Shown piece after piece: positions 1-7,743 of a stretch of 7,743 nucleotides of DNA. The translations under genes were made by a program, and so were the position numbers. The first letter of the stretch is position 1, and the number at the start of each line of letters is the position of its first letter. Source of the stretch: Actinomycetota bacterium (lineage in GTDB: Bacteria > Actinomycetota > Actinomycetes > Nanopelagicales > Nanopelagicaceae); NCBI GenBank assembly GCA_009705165.1, contig WLCU01000044.1:1-7743 (forward strand), given 5' to 3'. Below the pieces are notes generated by a model. The model did not search any database. It was not told the origin of the DNA and saw only the letters and a program-made list of their open reading frames with translations.

Positions 1-2553
1 AACATCGGACTTTCTGCGCTTCGTACTACTGATTACATCAACACAATTTCTCCAGAAAATGAACCAGCTTTCCCAGGCGATGAAGACATTGAGCGTCGCA
101 TCCGCGCAATCAACCGCTGGAATGCGGCAATGTTGGTGCACCGTGCACAACGTCCAGGCGTTGGCGTGGGTGGGCATATTTCAACATATGCATCTTCTGC
201 ATCTTTATATGAAGTCGGTTTTAATCACTTCTTCCGTGGACAAGATCATCCTGGTGGCGGGGATCAAATCTTTTTCCAGGGACATGCAAGTCCAGGAATG
301 TATGCACGCGCTTTTCTTGAAGGCCGCTTAAGCGAAGATCAACTTGATGGTTTCCGTCAAGAACTTTCTCACCCCGGCGGCGGACTTTCTTCTTATCCGC
401 ATCCTCGTTTGATGCCAGATTTCTGGCAGTTCCCAACAGTGTCAATGGGAATTGGTCCTATTAATGCAATTTACCAAGCTCGATATAACCGTTATCTACA
501 CAATCGTGGAATTAAAGACACAAGCGATCAACGCGTGTGGGCATTTCTAGGCGATGGTGAAGTTGATGAAGTAGATACTTTAGGTGCAATTGGCTTAGCA
601 ACTCGTGAAAAATTAGATAACTTAACTTTTGTTGTTAACTGTAATTTGCAACGCTTAGATGGTCCCGTCCGTGGAAATGGAAAGATTATTCAAGAACTTG
701 AATCAATCTTTGGTGGAGCTGGGTGGAATGTAATTAAAGTTGTTTGGAGCCGTGACTGGGATCCACTTTTGGCACAAGATCGCGAAGGCGCACTAGTTAA
801 CTTAATGAATACAACGCTAGATGGGGATTATCAAACATTTAAAGCTGAATCAGGTGCCTATATCCGCGAGAATTTCTTTGGTCGCGATCCACGCACTGCT
901 GCGATGGTTGCAGGTTGGTCAGATGATCAAATTTGGAGTTTAAAACGCGGCGGGCATGATTACCAGAAGTTATTTGCAGCCTATACAGCGGCTACTCAAA
1001 ATAATGGCCGCCCAACAGTTATCTTGGCTAAGACAATTAAGGGCTGGACGCTTGGATCAAGTTTTGAAGGACGAAACTCAACTCACCAAATGAAGAAGAT
1101 GTCACTTGAAGATATCAAGCAGTTCCGTGACACATTGCACCTTGATATTCCTGATGAGAAGTTAGATAAGTATCTTCCTCCTTATTACAAGCCAAAAGAA
1201 GATTCACCTGAAGCGCGCTATTTATCTGAACGCCGCGCGGCACTTGGTGGATCAATTCCGCGACGCCGAGCCATTTCACGTCCACTTGCCCAACCTGATG
1301 ATTCAGTTTATGAATCAGTAAAGCGTGGATCAGGACATCAAGAAATTGCTACCACAATGGCCTTTGTTCGCATGCTAAAAGATTTAGTTAAAGATCCAGG
1401 GCTTGGCGCACGTATCGTGCCAATCATTCCTGATGAGGCCCGTACTTTTGGAATGGATTCACTATTTCCAACGCTAAAGATTTACTCTCCACATGGTCAG
1501 AAATATGCCGCAGTTGATCGTGAACTAATGCTCTCTTACAAGGAATCTTCTACCGGTGTAATTTTGCATGAAGGTATTAACGAAGCAGGCTCTGTTGCAT
1601 CCTTTACTGCAGTTGGTTCTTCTTACTCAACACATGATGAACCAATGATTCCTATGTACATCTTCTATTCAATGTTTGGTTTCCAGCGCACAGGCGATGC
1701 TTTCTGGGCAGCTGCTGACCAACTTGCACGTGGCTTTGTCATCGGCGCAACTGCTGGTCGCACAACACTTAATGGCGAGGGCCTACAACACGAAGATGGA
1801 CATTCACCACTTCTGGTTTCAACTAACCCAGCAGTGGTTGCTTATGATCCGGCTTTTGCTTTTGAATTAGGTCATATTGTTAAAGATGGTCTACGCCGTA
1901 TGTATGGCGAAAACAGCGAAAACATTTACTACTACTTAACTGTTTATAACGAGCCTTACGTTCAACCAGCAGAACCAGAGAATTTAGATGTATCTGGTTT
2001 GCTCAAGGGCTTGTACCTATATTCACCAGCTGGAAATAGCCGTAAGAAATCTGCTCAGATTCTCGCCTCAGGTGTTGGAGTTAATTGGGCGCTCAAAGCC
2101 CAACAGCTACTTGCCGAAGATTGGGATGTTCAGGCATCTGTTTGGTCAGTAACATCATGGAACGAACTTCGCCGTGATGGACTTGAAACTGATCGACATA
2201 ACTTGCTCAACCCAACAGATAAAAAGCAGGCTTATGTCTCAAAGAAACTCAGCGGACATAATGGCCCAGTAATTGCAGTAAGTGATTACATGCGCGCAGT
2301 ACAAGATCAAATCGCACCGTGGGTAGATGCTCCCTTCTATTCATTAGGTACAGATGGCTTCGGACTTTCAGATACTCGAGGTGCGCTCCGTCGCCACTTC
2401 AAGGTAGATGCAGAATCAATTGCAGTTGCCGTGTTGCAGCAACTTTGTAACCTGGGTGAAATCAAAGAAAGCATTGTCACAAAGGCTATGGAAAAGTATC
2501 GTATCCATGATGTCTCAGCTGCAGATGCTGGCAATACCGAAGGCTCAGGTTGA
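1..2553 (+). CDS. aceE: Pyruvate dehydrogenase E1 component, homodimeric type (5' partial)
   Basis: Thiamine-diphosphate-dependent E1 subunit of the cytoplasmic pyruvate dehydrogenase complex; it decarboxylates pyruvate and acetylates the lipoyl groups of E2. The frame is open from base 1 through the TGA at 2551-2553, giving 850 residues. About 45 N-terminal residues are missing relative to E. coli AceE and about 75 relative to mycobacterial AceE. Fragment numbering: conserved active-site histidines H59 (GGHIS), H83 (HPGGGDQ) and H95 (GHASPG); the ThDP/Mg motif with D185 (GDGE) and N215/Q217 ([10 protein letters not shown]), at the same 30- and 32-residue spacing as E. coli D230/N260/Q262; the mobile-loop histidine H362 (STHQMKKM), matching E. 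coli H407; EGINE at 524-528, whose last Glu is the likely cofactor-activating residue; [10 protein letters not shown] and [11 protein letters not shown] in the second domain. The ATG at base 130 is internal: coding similarity runs upstream of it to base 1. The 3' end overlaps glgE by 4 nt. Confidence 0.97.
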   Translation, partial: NIGLSALRTTDYINTISPENEPAFPGDEDIERRIRAINRWNAAMLVHRAQRPGVGVGGHISTYASSASLYEVGFNHFFRGQDHPGGGDQIFFQGHASPGMYARAFLEGRLSEDQLDGFRQELSHPGGGLSSYPHPRLMPDFWQFPTVSMGIGPINAIYQARYNRYLHNRGIKDTSDQRVWAFLGDGEVDEVDTLGAIGLATREKLDNLTFVVNCNLQRLDGPVRGNGKIIQELESIFGGAGWNVIKVVWSRDWDPLLAQDREGALVNLMNTTLDGDYQTFKAESGAYIRENFFGRDPRTAAMVAGWSDDQIWSLKRGGHDYQKLFAAYTAATQNNGRPTVILAKTIKGWTLGSSFEGRNSTHQMKKMSLEDIKQFRDTLHLDIPDEKLDKYLPPYYKPKEDSPEARYLSERRAALGGSIPRRRAISRPLAQPDDSVYESVKRGSGHQEIATTMAFVRMLKDLVKDPGLGARIVPIIPDEARTFGMDSLFPTLKIYSPHGQKYAAVDRELMLSYKESSTGVILHEGINEAGSVASFTAVGSSYSTHDEPMIPMYIFYSMFGFQRTGDAFWAAADQLARGFVIGATAGRTTLNGEGLQHEDGHSPLLVSTNPAVVAYDPAFAFELGHIVKDGLRRMYGENSENIYYYLTVYNEPYVQPAEPENLDVSGLLKGLYLYSPAGNSRKKSAQILASGVGVNWALKAQQLLAEDWDVQASVWSVTSWNELRRDGLETDRHNLLNPTDKKQAYVSKKLSGHNGPVIAVSDYMRAVQDQIAPWVDAPFYSLGTDGFGLSDTRGALRRHFKVDAESIAVAVLQQLCNLGEIKESIVTKAMEKYRIHDVSAADAGNTEGSG
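2539..2543 (+). promoter_or_regulatory. Shine-Dalgarno-like GAAGG for glgE
   Basis: GAAGG lies within the last aceE codons, 6 nt before the TTG at 2550. It supports the non-ATG start of glgE, and the next in-frame candidate (ATG at 2739, residue 64) would remove much of the N-terminal beta-sandwich domain. It is a short motif, so its weight comes from position. Confidence 0.55.
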
Positions 2554-4286
2554 TCTCAAGAATTCCAATTAGTGATATCTCCCCCGCGGTTTACTTCGGG
2601 GGAGAATTTCTACCTGTCAAAGCAATTGCTGGCGAAACTATTCAAGTTAGCGCTACAGCTGTAATTGAGGGCCATGAAAAATTAAGTGCTCAAGTTGTTT
2701 TACATGATTTAAAAGGAAAGGTTGTATCGCGCGGAGACATGAAGGAAGTTTGGCCAGGAACAAATCGTTATGAAGGTTCTATAACAGTTCCTGACGAAGG
2801 TGATTATTTCTTTGTTATTGAAGCCGATAGTACATCGCAATACCGAACAGTTTATGGCTCTACCGAAAAATACCCGATTCGTGCAGATCGCGAACGTGCG
2901 TTAGTAGGTGCATGGTATGAATTCTTCCCTCGTAGTGAAGGTGCAATTAAAAACGCTGACGGCTCAATTACAAGTGGAAATTTTGTAACTGCCACAAAGC
3001 GTTTACCTGCAGTTGCGGCAATGGGTTTTGATGTTTTGTATTTACCCCCAATTCATCCAATTGGCATAGCTCACCGTAAGGGTCCAAATAACACTTTGAC
3101 TGCGGGAGAAAATGATCCTGGTGTTCCTTGGGCTATCGGAAACAGCGATGGCGGACATGATGCAATTAATCCAGAACTTGGAACTATGAAGGATTTTGAA
3201 AACTTTGTTAGTGCTGCCAAAAAAGCTGGCTTAGAAATTGCATTAGATCTGGCTCTTCAAACTTCACCCGATCATCCTTGGGTAAAATCTAACCCGCAAT
3301 GGTTTAACAAGCGTGCCGATGGAACTATTGCATATGCCGAAAATCCACCTAAGAAGTACCAAGATATTTACCCTATTAACTTTGATGATGACTACGAAGG
3401 AATTCGTAACGAAGTTTTACGGATCATTCGTTTGTGGGTTTCAAAAGGTGTAAAAATCTTTAGAGTTGATAATCCGCACACTAAACCCGTCCATTTTTGG
3501 CAGGATCTGCTGGAAATCGTGCGCAATGAGAGCCCAGAAGTTATTTTCTTAGCTGAAGCTTTTACCGCCCCTGCCATGATGCATGCACTTGGAAAGGCTG
3601 GTTTCCACCAGTCATATACATACTTCACGTGGCGCACAAGTAAGAGTGAAATCACTGACTATGGCCGTGAAGTTGCTCAACAGACAAGTGCTTTTTTTCG
3701 CCCGAACTTCTGGGTCAATACGCCAGACATTAATCCTTTCCACTTACAAAGTGGCAACCCGGCAATGTTTGCTTTGCGTGCAGTTTTAGCTTCAACGCTT
3801 ACTCCGTCATGGGGAATGTATGCAGGCTATGAACTCTATGAGCACCTTCCATTTAAAGAAGGTGGCGAAGAATACTTAGATTCCGAAAAATATGAAATAA
3901 AAATTCGTGATTGGGATGGAGCAACGAAAAAGGGTTTAACACTTGCACCATTTATTTCTCAGCTCAATGCAATTCGTAAAGCTAATCCTGCGTTACAACG
4001 CCTTCGCAATCTAATTTTTCATAATACTGAATCTGAGGCGATTATCGCTTACTCCAAGCGAGAAGGTAAGAACCTAATTTTAGTTGTTGTAAATCTTGAT
4101 CCTTCCTATTTGCAAGGAACTGTGGTGCACTGGGACATGAACGCTCTTGGAATTGAAGGTTCAAACTTTGCAGTCAAGGATTTACTCGATGGCAAGAGTT
4201 TTGAATGGTCAGAACATCAATTTGTGCAGTTAGATCCCACTAGACCTGTTGGTAAAGTCGCCCATATCTGCCAAGTGAAATTGTAA
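2550..4286 (+). CDS. glgE: Alpha-1,4-glucan:maltose-1-phosphate maltosyltransferase GlgE (compact form)
   Basis: GH13_3 enzyme that transfers maltosyl units from alpha-maltose-1-phosphate to the non-reducing end of alpha-1,4-glucans in the cytoplasm. It has 578 residues. Residues ~4-93 form the N-terminal Ig-like domain ([10 protein letters not shown], then [12 protein letters not shown]). The catalytic (beta/alpha)8 barrel starts near 115 ([19 protein letters not shown]). Further hallmarks are [14 protein letters not shown] (159-172), GVPWAIG (191-197), [13 protein letters not shown] (263-275) and [10 protein letters not shown] (440-449). Catalytic residues are the nucleophile D307 ([10 protein letters not shown]), acid/base E336 (FLAEAFT) and D393 (NTPDI). 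V192 occupies the site I recall as valine in Streptomyces (V279) and serine in M. tuberculosis. Oddity: it is ~100 residues shorter than the ~675-700 usual in actinobacteria. The loss falls between residues ~93 and ~108, where the helical S domain belongs. The start is TTG at 2550, supported by GAAGG upstream and by N-terminal similarity; it overlaps the aceE stop as TTGA. glgB follows after 1 nt. Confidence 0.95.
   Translation: MISRIPISDISPAVYFGGEFLPVKAIAGETIQVSATAVIEGHEKLSAQVVLHDLKGKVVSRGDMKEVWPGTNRYEGSITVPDEGDYFFVIEADSTSQYRTVYGSTEKYPIRADRERALVGAWYEFFPRSEGAIKNADGSITSGNFVTATKRLPAVAAMGFDVLYLPPIHPIGIAHRKGPNNTLTAGENDPGVPWAIGNSDGGHDAINPELGTMKDFENFVSAAKKAGLEIALDLALQTSPDHPWVKSNPQWFNKRADGTIAYAENPPKKYQDIYPINFDDDYEGIRNEVLRIIRLWVSKGVKIFRVDNPHTKPVHFWQDLLEIVRNESPEVIFLAEAFTAPAMMHALGKAGFHQSYTYFTWRTSKSEITDYGREVAQQTSAFFRPNFWVNTPDINPFHLQSGNPAMFALRAVLASTLTPSWGMYAGYELYEHLPFKEGGEEYLDSEKYEIKIRDWDGATKKGLTLAPFISQLNAIRKANPALQRLRNLIFHNTESEAIIAYSKREGKNLILVVVNLDPSYLQGTVVHWDMNALGIEGSNFAVKDLLDGKSFEWSEHQFVQLDPTRPVGKVAHICQVKL
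2578..2605 (+). repeat. Perfect 9-bp inverted repeat, possible attenuator or translational hairpin
   Basis: TCTCCCCCG (2578-2586) and CGGGGGAGA (2597-2605) are exact reverse complements separated by 10 nt. The stem is much more GC-rich than its surroundings. It begins 25 nt past the aceE stop and spans codons ~10-19 of glgE. Only AATTTCTA follows, so it lacks a proper U-tract and is at best a weak intrinsic terminator. It could instead be an mRNA 3'-end stabiliser for aceE, or a brake on glgE translation or transcription. The inverted repeat is seen directly; any function is inference. Confidence 0.45.
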
Positions 4287-4287
4287 T

Positions 4288-6216
4288 GTGATGGGAATAT
4301 TTTCACGTTTTGGAAAAAGAGATCAAGTTGGAGATGCGGTTCATGCAACTTTCCTAAATCCGCACTCTACTTTGGGCGAACTTGATTTATATCTCATTGC
4401 AGAAGGTCGCCACGAACAGTTATGGAAAGCTCTCGGTGCGCACGTTCGCCGCGATAAAGCAGGCGAGCTACTGGGTGTGGCTTTTTCTGTGTGGGCCCCA
4501 AATGCTCAAGCAGTTTCTTTAATTGGCGATCATAATTTCTGGGATAAGAACACCCATAAAATGTTTCGAATTGGTTCATCTGGAATTTGGGAAATCTTTA
4601 TTCCTGATCTTCTCTCCGGAAGTAAATATAAATTTGCAGTCTGTGGAATTGATGGCCGTTGGGTAGACCATGCCGACCCGATGGCTCGTGCAACCGAGAT
4701 TCCGCCTCTGACTGCATCAGTTGTTGAAGAATCTCAATACTCTTGGAATGACAATATCTGGATGGAAAAGCGTGCGCAGTTTCAATCCTGGCGCGCACCT
4801 GTGTCCGTCTATGAAGTTCATTTAGGCTCGTGGAAGCTTGGTTTGAATTACCGCCAGCTTGCAATTGAGCTTGTTGAATATGTGCGCGCTCAAGGTTTTA
4901 CTCACGTTGAGTTCTTACCCGTAACCGAGCACCCGTACGGACCATCTTGGGGCTATCAAGTTACTTCCTTTTTTGCACCTACTTCTCGATTTGGTTCACC
5001 AGATGATTTCAAATTCCTGGTTGATTCACTTCACGCCGCGGGGATAGGCGTTATTTTAGATTGGGTGCCTGCGCACTTTCCAAAGGATGAATGGGCTCTT
5101 GCTAAATTTGATGGCACCTCTTTGTACGAACATGCAGATCCTCGTTTAGGTGAACACCCTGATTGGGGAACATTAATTTTTAATTTCGGGCGAAACGAAG
5201 TTCGTAATTTCTTGGTTGCAAGTGCGCTCTATTGGCTTACTGAGTTTCATATTGATGGTTTGCGTGTAGATGCAGTTGCTTCAATGTTGTACTTGGACTA
5301 TTCACGCAAGGAAGGTGAATGGCTTCCTAATAAAAATGGTGGCCGTGAAAACCTTGAGGCCGTTCAACTCCTTCAGGAAGCTACATCCACTGCCTATAAA
5401 ACCCATCCCGGCATCATGATGATCGCTGAAGAGTCAACGGCATGGTCGGGCGTAACCCGAGATACATCTTCGGGTGGTTTAGGTTTTGGTTTTAAATGGA
5501 ACATGGGTTGGATGCATGACACGCTTGAGTATCTACAGCACGATCCTGTTCACCGCGTGCATCACCACAATGAAGTAACTTTTTCCATTCTTTATGCATG
5601 GAGTGAAAATTTCATGCTGCCGCTTTCCCACGATGAAGTTGTTCACGGTAAGGGACAATTAGTAAATAAATTTCCTGGAGATCGCTGGCAGAAAACCGCA
5701 ACTTTAAGGGCCCTGTATGGATTTATGTGGGCACACCCTGGTAAGAAACTTTTGTTCATGGGCAGCGAATTCGCACAAAACGATGAATGGAATGAGAGCG
5801 CCGGACTTCAGTGGTATCTAACTGAATATGGCGAGCACCAAGGCGTTCAAAAATGTGTCGCAGAAATTAATGCAATGTACAGAGCCGTTCCTGCGCTGTG
5901 GGAAAAAGATACTTCCCCTGAAGGTTTCACTTGGTTAGTGGGTAATGATGGTGCCGCGAACGTAGTGGCATTTGCCCGTTGGGATGATCACGGCGCTCCA
6001 TTTGTTTGCGTTACTAACTTTTCACCCATGCCGCACGAGCACTATCAACTTCCGTTTCCGACAACTGGAACTTGGAGTGAAGTGTTAAATACTGATGACT
6101 TGGCATATGGCGGAAGCGGTGTTTCAAATAATGCCATTGAGATCAATGACGGGGCTCATTTAATTGCGCAAGTGAAAATCCCACCACTTGCGACTTTATG
6201 GTTTAAACGCTCTTAA
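4288..6216 (+). CDS. glgB: 1,4-alpha-glucan branching enzyme GlgB (lacking the N1 domain)
   Basis: GH13_9 enzyme that cleaves alpha-1,4-glucan and re-attaches the piece by an alpha-1,6 bond, completing branched glycogen in the cytoplasm. It has 642 residues counted from GTG 4288; ATG 4291 is an equally plausible start, and no clear Shine-Dalgarno is seen, so coupling to glgE (stop at 4284-4286) is likely. Residues ~28-55 ([18 protein letters not shown]) are the linker typical of actinobacterial GlgB. The CBM48 domain covers ~63-150 ([16 protein letters not shown]). The barrel spans ~173-545 with [40 protein letters not shown] and [13 protein letters not shown]. Catalytic residues are the nucleophile D328 (DGLRVDAV), acid/base E381 (IAEEST) and D449 (SHDE). 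A C-terminal beta domain follows (~555-642). It is shorter than the ~730 of E. coli and M. tuberculosis because the extra N-terminal N1 domain is absent. The last 14 nt overlap the convergent MFS gene. Confidence 0.96.
   Translation: MMGIFSRFGKRDQVGDAVHATFLNPHSTLGELDLYLIAEGRHEQLWKALGAHVRRDKAGELLGVAFSVWAPNAQAVSLIGDHNFWDKNTHKMFRIGSSGIWEIFIPDLLSGSKYKFAVCGIDGRWVDHADPMARATEIPPLTASVVEESQYSWNDNIWMEKRAQFQSWRAPVSVYEVHLGSWKLGLNYRQLAIELVEYVRAQGFTHVEFLPVTEHPYGPSWGYQVTSFFAPTSRFGSPDDFKFLVDSLHAAGIGVILDWVPAHFPKDEWALAKFDGTSLYEHADPRLGEHPDWGTLIFNFGRNEVRNFLVASALYWLTEFHIDGLRVDAVASMLYLDYSRKEGEWLPNKNGGRENLEAVQLLQEATSTAYKTHPGIMMIAEESTAWSGVTRDTSSGGLGFGFKWNMGWMHDTLEYLQHDPVHRVHHHNEVTFSILYAWSENFMLPLSHDEVVHGKGQLVNKFPGDRWQKTATLRALYGFMWAHPGKKLLFMGSEFAQNDEWNESAGLQWYLTEYGEHQGVQKCVAEINAMYRAVPALWEKDTSPEGFTWLVGNDGAANVVAFARWDDHGAPFVCVTNFSPMPHEHYQLPFPTTGTWSEVLNTDDLAYGGSGVSNNAIEINDGAHLIAQVKIPPLATLWFKRS
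6167..6192. repeat. Perfect 8-bp inverted repeat at the convergent junction
   Basis: CGCAAGTG (6167-6174) and CACTTGCG (6185-6192) are exact reverse complements with a 10-nt loop. They lie in the last glgB codons and just beyond the stop of the opposing MFS gene. On the + strand ACTTTATGGTTT follows, on the - strand CAATTAAATG, so neither side has a good U-tract. A weak bidirectional terminator is possible. By rough count about one such repeat is expected by chance in a window this size, so only its position between two convergent operons makes it notable. Confidence 0.3.
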
Positions 6217-7387
6217 GTGTCTTAGCAAAAAAAGGAACGGTAAGTAGTAAAAATGCTGGAATTAATAACCCGATTGTCAGTGAAGTAATTTGTGCTGTCC
6301 AAGCAACGATCCATTTAAGAATAAAAGCCAAAACGATATTTGAGACGCCAATTTGGCCAATAACTACGCTGGCCGGGTGCTTTGATCGGGCATTTGCGGC
6401 ATTCATGAAAGTCGGCCCCAAAAATGAACTTCCAAGTCCAGCCAATGTAAATCCGATACAAGTAATGAGAAATGCCATATTTTGATTCGAGGCAAAGACA
6501 GATCGAGCAAAGAAGATACTTACTAAAAAGGAAGTTCCCGCAAGTAATGATGCAACGACAGCTAAACGGTCGAGCGTGAATTTAGGAAGTAAGTAATGAA
6601 CGGTAAAGCGACCAAAAATCATCGTAATTGTGAAAAGAATATACGGGAGCGTGTTAATGCCAGATAAAATACCAATTTCTTCTTTGGTATATATCGTTGC
6701 CCAGTCACTGATAGCAAATTCAAGAAATATTGCACAAATTAGGCCAAATGAAATCATTCGGTCAAAAGAAAATCCCCGAATTAAATCTTTGATCCCATAT
6801 TCAATTTCTTTATCTTCATTTGCCGCCATTAAATTTGGAGCCAATGCGTTGATGATATAAAAGTTTGCAAGAAATACACAAATGACCAAAACAGTTATAT
6901 GGACGCTGAGGGAAACATGGTCGACTAAAAGTCCAGAAAGAAATGCGGTGGCCAACGCACCGGCGCTCCATAAGCCACTTAGTTGAGTGATAACAAATTT
7001 GCCGGTGCGGTCTTGAAAATTAAAGCCTTGGGAATTAATCGATATGTGAAAGGCAGAAATAGAGGCTAAAAATAGTATGTTGGCGAAGAAAAAAACTATG
7101 GCCGAGTGAGTGTGTGATAAAACAATTAAAGTTGCCATCAAGAAAAAGGAGGCAACATGAAGTACTTTTCGTACGCCAATAGTGTGGACAACATGACCTA
7201 CTGTTAACAAGGAAATTACCGAACCAATTGCACCAGAACTAATCAATGAACCGAAGGCACCATTATCTAGTCCAAGACCTGCCTTGACTTCTGGGTATCG
7301 TGGAACCCAGGACATGATTCCCAGGCCAAAGAGGAAGAAAAGGATTCGTAAGTCAATGAGCTCTTTTCTTGGGCTTAAAACCTTCAT
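6203..7387 (-). CDS. MFS transporter, YbjJ-like, substrate unknown
   Basis: Predicted 12-helix inner-membrane major facilitator protein of 394 residues. Hydrophobic segments lie near 13-29, 44-64, 77-91, 95-115, 133-153, 163-183, 210-230, 246-260, 274-294, 304-324, 340-360 and 369-387. The polar cytoplasmic loop 184-208 ([12 protein letters not shown]) separates the two six-helix halves. The opening pattern ([15 protein letters not shown], then [14 protein letters not shown]) and [14 protein letters not shown] (223-236) at helix 7 recall the YbjJ/fucose-permease-like branch, where EGxxxDW(S/A)xxY is common. The MFS motif A loop between helices 2 and 3 is degenerate ([11 protein letters not shown], 64-74): His stands where Asp is usual and Thr where Arg is usual. 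The ATG at 7387-7385 directly abuts the stop of the upstream gene (TAAATG) and has no visible Shine-Dalgarno, implying translational coupling. The direction of transport and the substrate cannot be read from the sequence. Confidence 0.85.
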   Translation of the reverse strand: MKVLSPRKELIDLRILFFLFGLGIMSWVPRYPEVKAGLGLDNGAFGSLISSGAIGSVISLLTVGHVVHTIGVRKVLHVASFFLMATLIVLSHTHSAIVFFFANILFLASISAFHISINSQGFNFQDRTGKFVITQLSGLWSAGALATAFLSGLLVDHVSLSVHITVLVICVFLANFYIINALAPNLMAANEDKEIEYGIKDLIRGFSFDRMISFGLICAIFLEFAISDWATIYTKEEIGILSGINTLPYILFTITMIFGRFTVHYLLPKFTLDRLAVVASLLAGTSFLVSIFFARSVFASNQNMAFLITCIGFTLAGLGSSFLGPTFMNAANARSKHPASVVIGQIGVSNIVLAFILKWIVAWTAQITSLTIGLLIPAFLLLTVPFFAKTLKSV

Positions 7388-7743
7388 TTAAAAGAGAGCA
7401 TTCGCTAATGCGCTTCGAGCTGCGGTTAAACGTGGGTCAGATGGATCTACTAGAGCAAAAAGTGACAACAAGTGTTCTTTAGCTTTGTTGCGATCTTCGC
7501 CCGAGCTTTCTTTAATTACATGCAGCAAACGTGAAAAAGCTGCTTCAACTCCCCCGTTTACAATCTCTAAGTCGGCAGCTCTTAACTGCAAAGCTATATC
7601 AGATGGATTTAAGGTTGCCTCGTTAATTACTGCATCAAGTTGCAATCCATCAGTGCGAATTAGTAATTGGGTTTGGGCTAAACCTAGTTTGGCAAATGAG
7701 TCACTGGGTTTACGGGCAAGAAGTCTTTTGTATGCAGCTTCGG
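7388..7743 (-). CDS. YbbN/CnoX-like thioredoxin/TPR co-chaperone, C-terminal part (partial)
   Basis: The minus-strand frame is open from the window edge to the TAA at 7390-7388, giving 117 complete residues; the gene's start lies beyond 7743. The fragment is all helix-type sequence. A TPR-like pair is seen first (EAAYKRLLARKPSDSFAKLG, then LAQTQLL), followed by DIALQLRAADLEIVNGGVEA. The C-terminus ends with the pattern HLLSLFALVDPSDPRLTAAR and ALANALF. This matches the C-terminal TPR region of actinobacterial thioredoxin-fold YbbN proteins, cytoplasmic factors that in E. coli (CnoX) act as redox-linked co-chaperones. The thioredoxin domain itself, including any CxxC motif, is outside the window, so redox activity cannot be judged. 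A TTG at 7645-7643 is an internal Leu codon and not a start, since similarity continues upstream. It is the first visible gene of the operon with the MFS gene. A different TPR protein remains possible. Confidence 0.72.
   Translation of the reverse strand, partial: EAAYKRLLARKPSDSFAKLGLAQTQLLIRTDGLQLDAVINEATLNPSDIALQLRAADLEIVNGGVEAAFSRLLHVIKESSGEDRNKAKEHLLSLFALVDPSDPRLTAARSALANALF

Noticed and set aside
130..132. ATG as a possible aceE start
   Set aside because: The frame is open to base 1, and the residues before it ([18 protein letters not shown]) match the AceE family, so the gene simply begins upstream of the window.
221..445. 74-residue minus-strand open frame
   Set aside because: It lies fully opposite strongly conserved aceE codons, and the translation has no recognisable domain; it is a shadow of the real frame.
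4598..4864. 88-residue minus-strand open frame inside glgB
   Set aside because: It is opposite the conserved CBM48 domain and barrel start of GlgB, with no domain of its own.
6669..6690. Perfect 7-bp inverted repeat ATACCAA/TTGGTAT with an 8-nt loop
   Set aside because: It is AT-rich, lies mid-gene in the MFS coding region, and is of a length expected several times by chance.
6630..6860. 76-residue plus-strand open frame
   Set aside because: It is antisense to the MFS transporter, whose membrane segments and family patterns run continuously through it; no separate signal is seen.
7643..7645. TTG as a possible start for the minus-strand terminal gene
   Set aside because: The frame stays open to the window edge and carries TPR-like sequence (EAAYKRLLARKPSD) upstream of this codon.
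1..7743. CRISPR array, defence system, mobile element or biosynthetic cluster
   Set aside because: There are no regularly spaced repeats, transposase or integrase motifs, tRNA-like ends or toxin-antitoxin pairs; every long frame is explained by a housekeeping or transport gene.

Overview
The window reads as a gene-dense piece of a small, streamlined actinobacterial chromosome of modest GC content (low to mid 40s percent, judged by eye). The homodimeric-type pyruvate dehydrogenase E1, GlgE and GlgB all resemble mycobacterial and streptomycete proteins as I remember them, but the codons are AT-leaning and there is almost no intergenic DNA. That combination fits freshwater acI-type actinobacteria (Nanopelagicales, e.g. 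Planktophila or Nanopelagicus). The placement is an inference from protein character and composition, not from a search.

Layout. Bases 1-2553 (+) are the 3' portion of aceE, whose 5' end lies outside the window. Its stop overlaps the TTG start of glgE (2550-4286, +), which is followed after 1 nt by glgB (4288-6216, +). The glgB 3' end overlaps by 14 nt the 3' end of a convergent MFS transporter gene (6203-7387, -). That gene abuts the C-terminal part of a YbbN/CnoX-like thioredoxin/TPR protein (7388 to beyond 7743, -). There is no stretch above 300 bases without a gene; essentially every base is coding.

How the genes work together. AceE feeds pyruvate into acetyl-CoA. GlgE adds maltosyl units from maltose-1-phosphate to alpha-1,4-glucan chains, and GlgB introduces alpha-1,6 branches, so the last two form the end of the GlgE glycogen pathway. 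The three genes look like one translationally coupled unit. The minus-strand pair looks like a second operon, with no evident functional link to glucan synthesis.

Points that stand out: GlgE appears to lack the helical S domain, and GlgB lacks the N1 domain, while both keep their catalytic residues. A perfect 9-bp GC-rich inverted repeat sits 25 bases past the aceE stop, inside the first codons of glgE. A second perfect 8-bp inverted repeat lies in the last codons of glgB at the convergent junction. I see no CRISPR array, mobile element, tRNA, rRNA, defence system or other clearly novel multi-gene system here.
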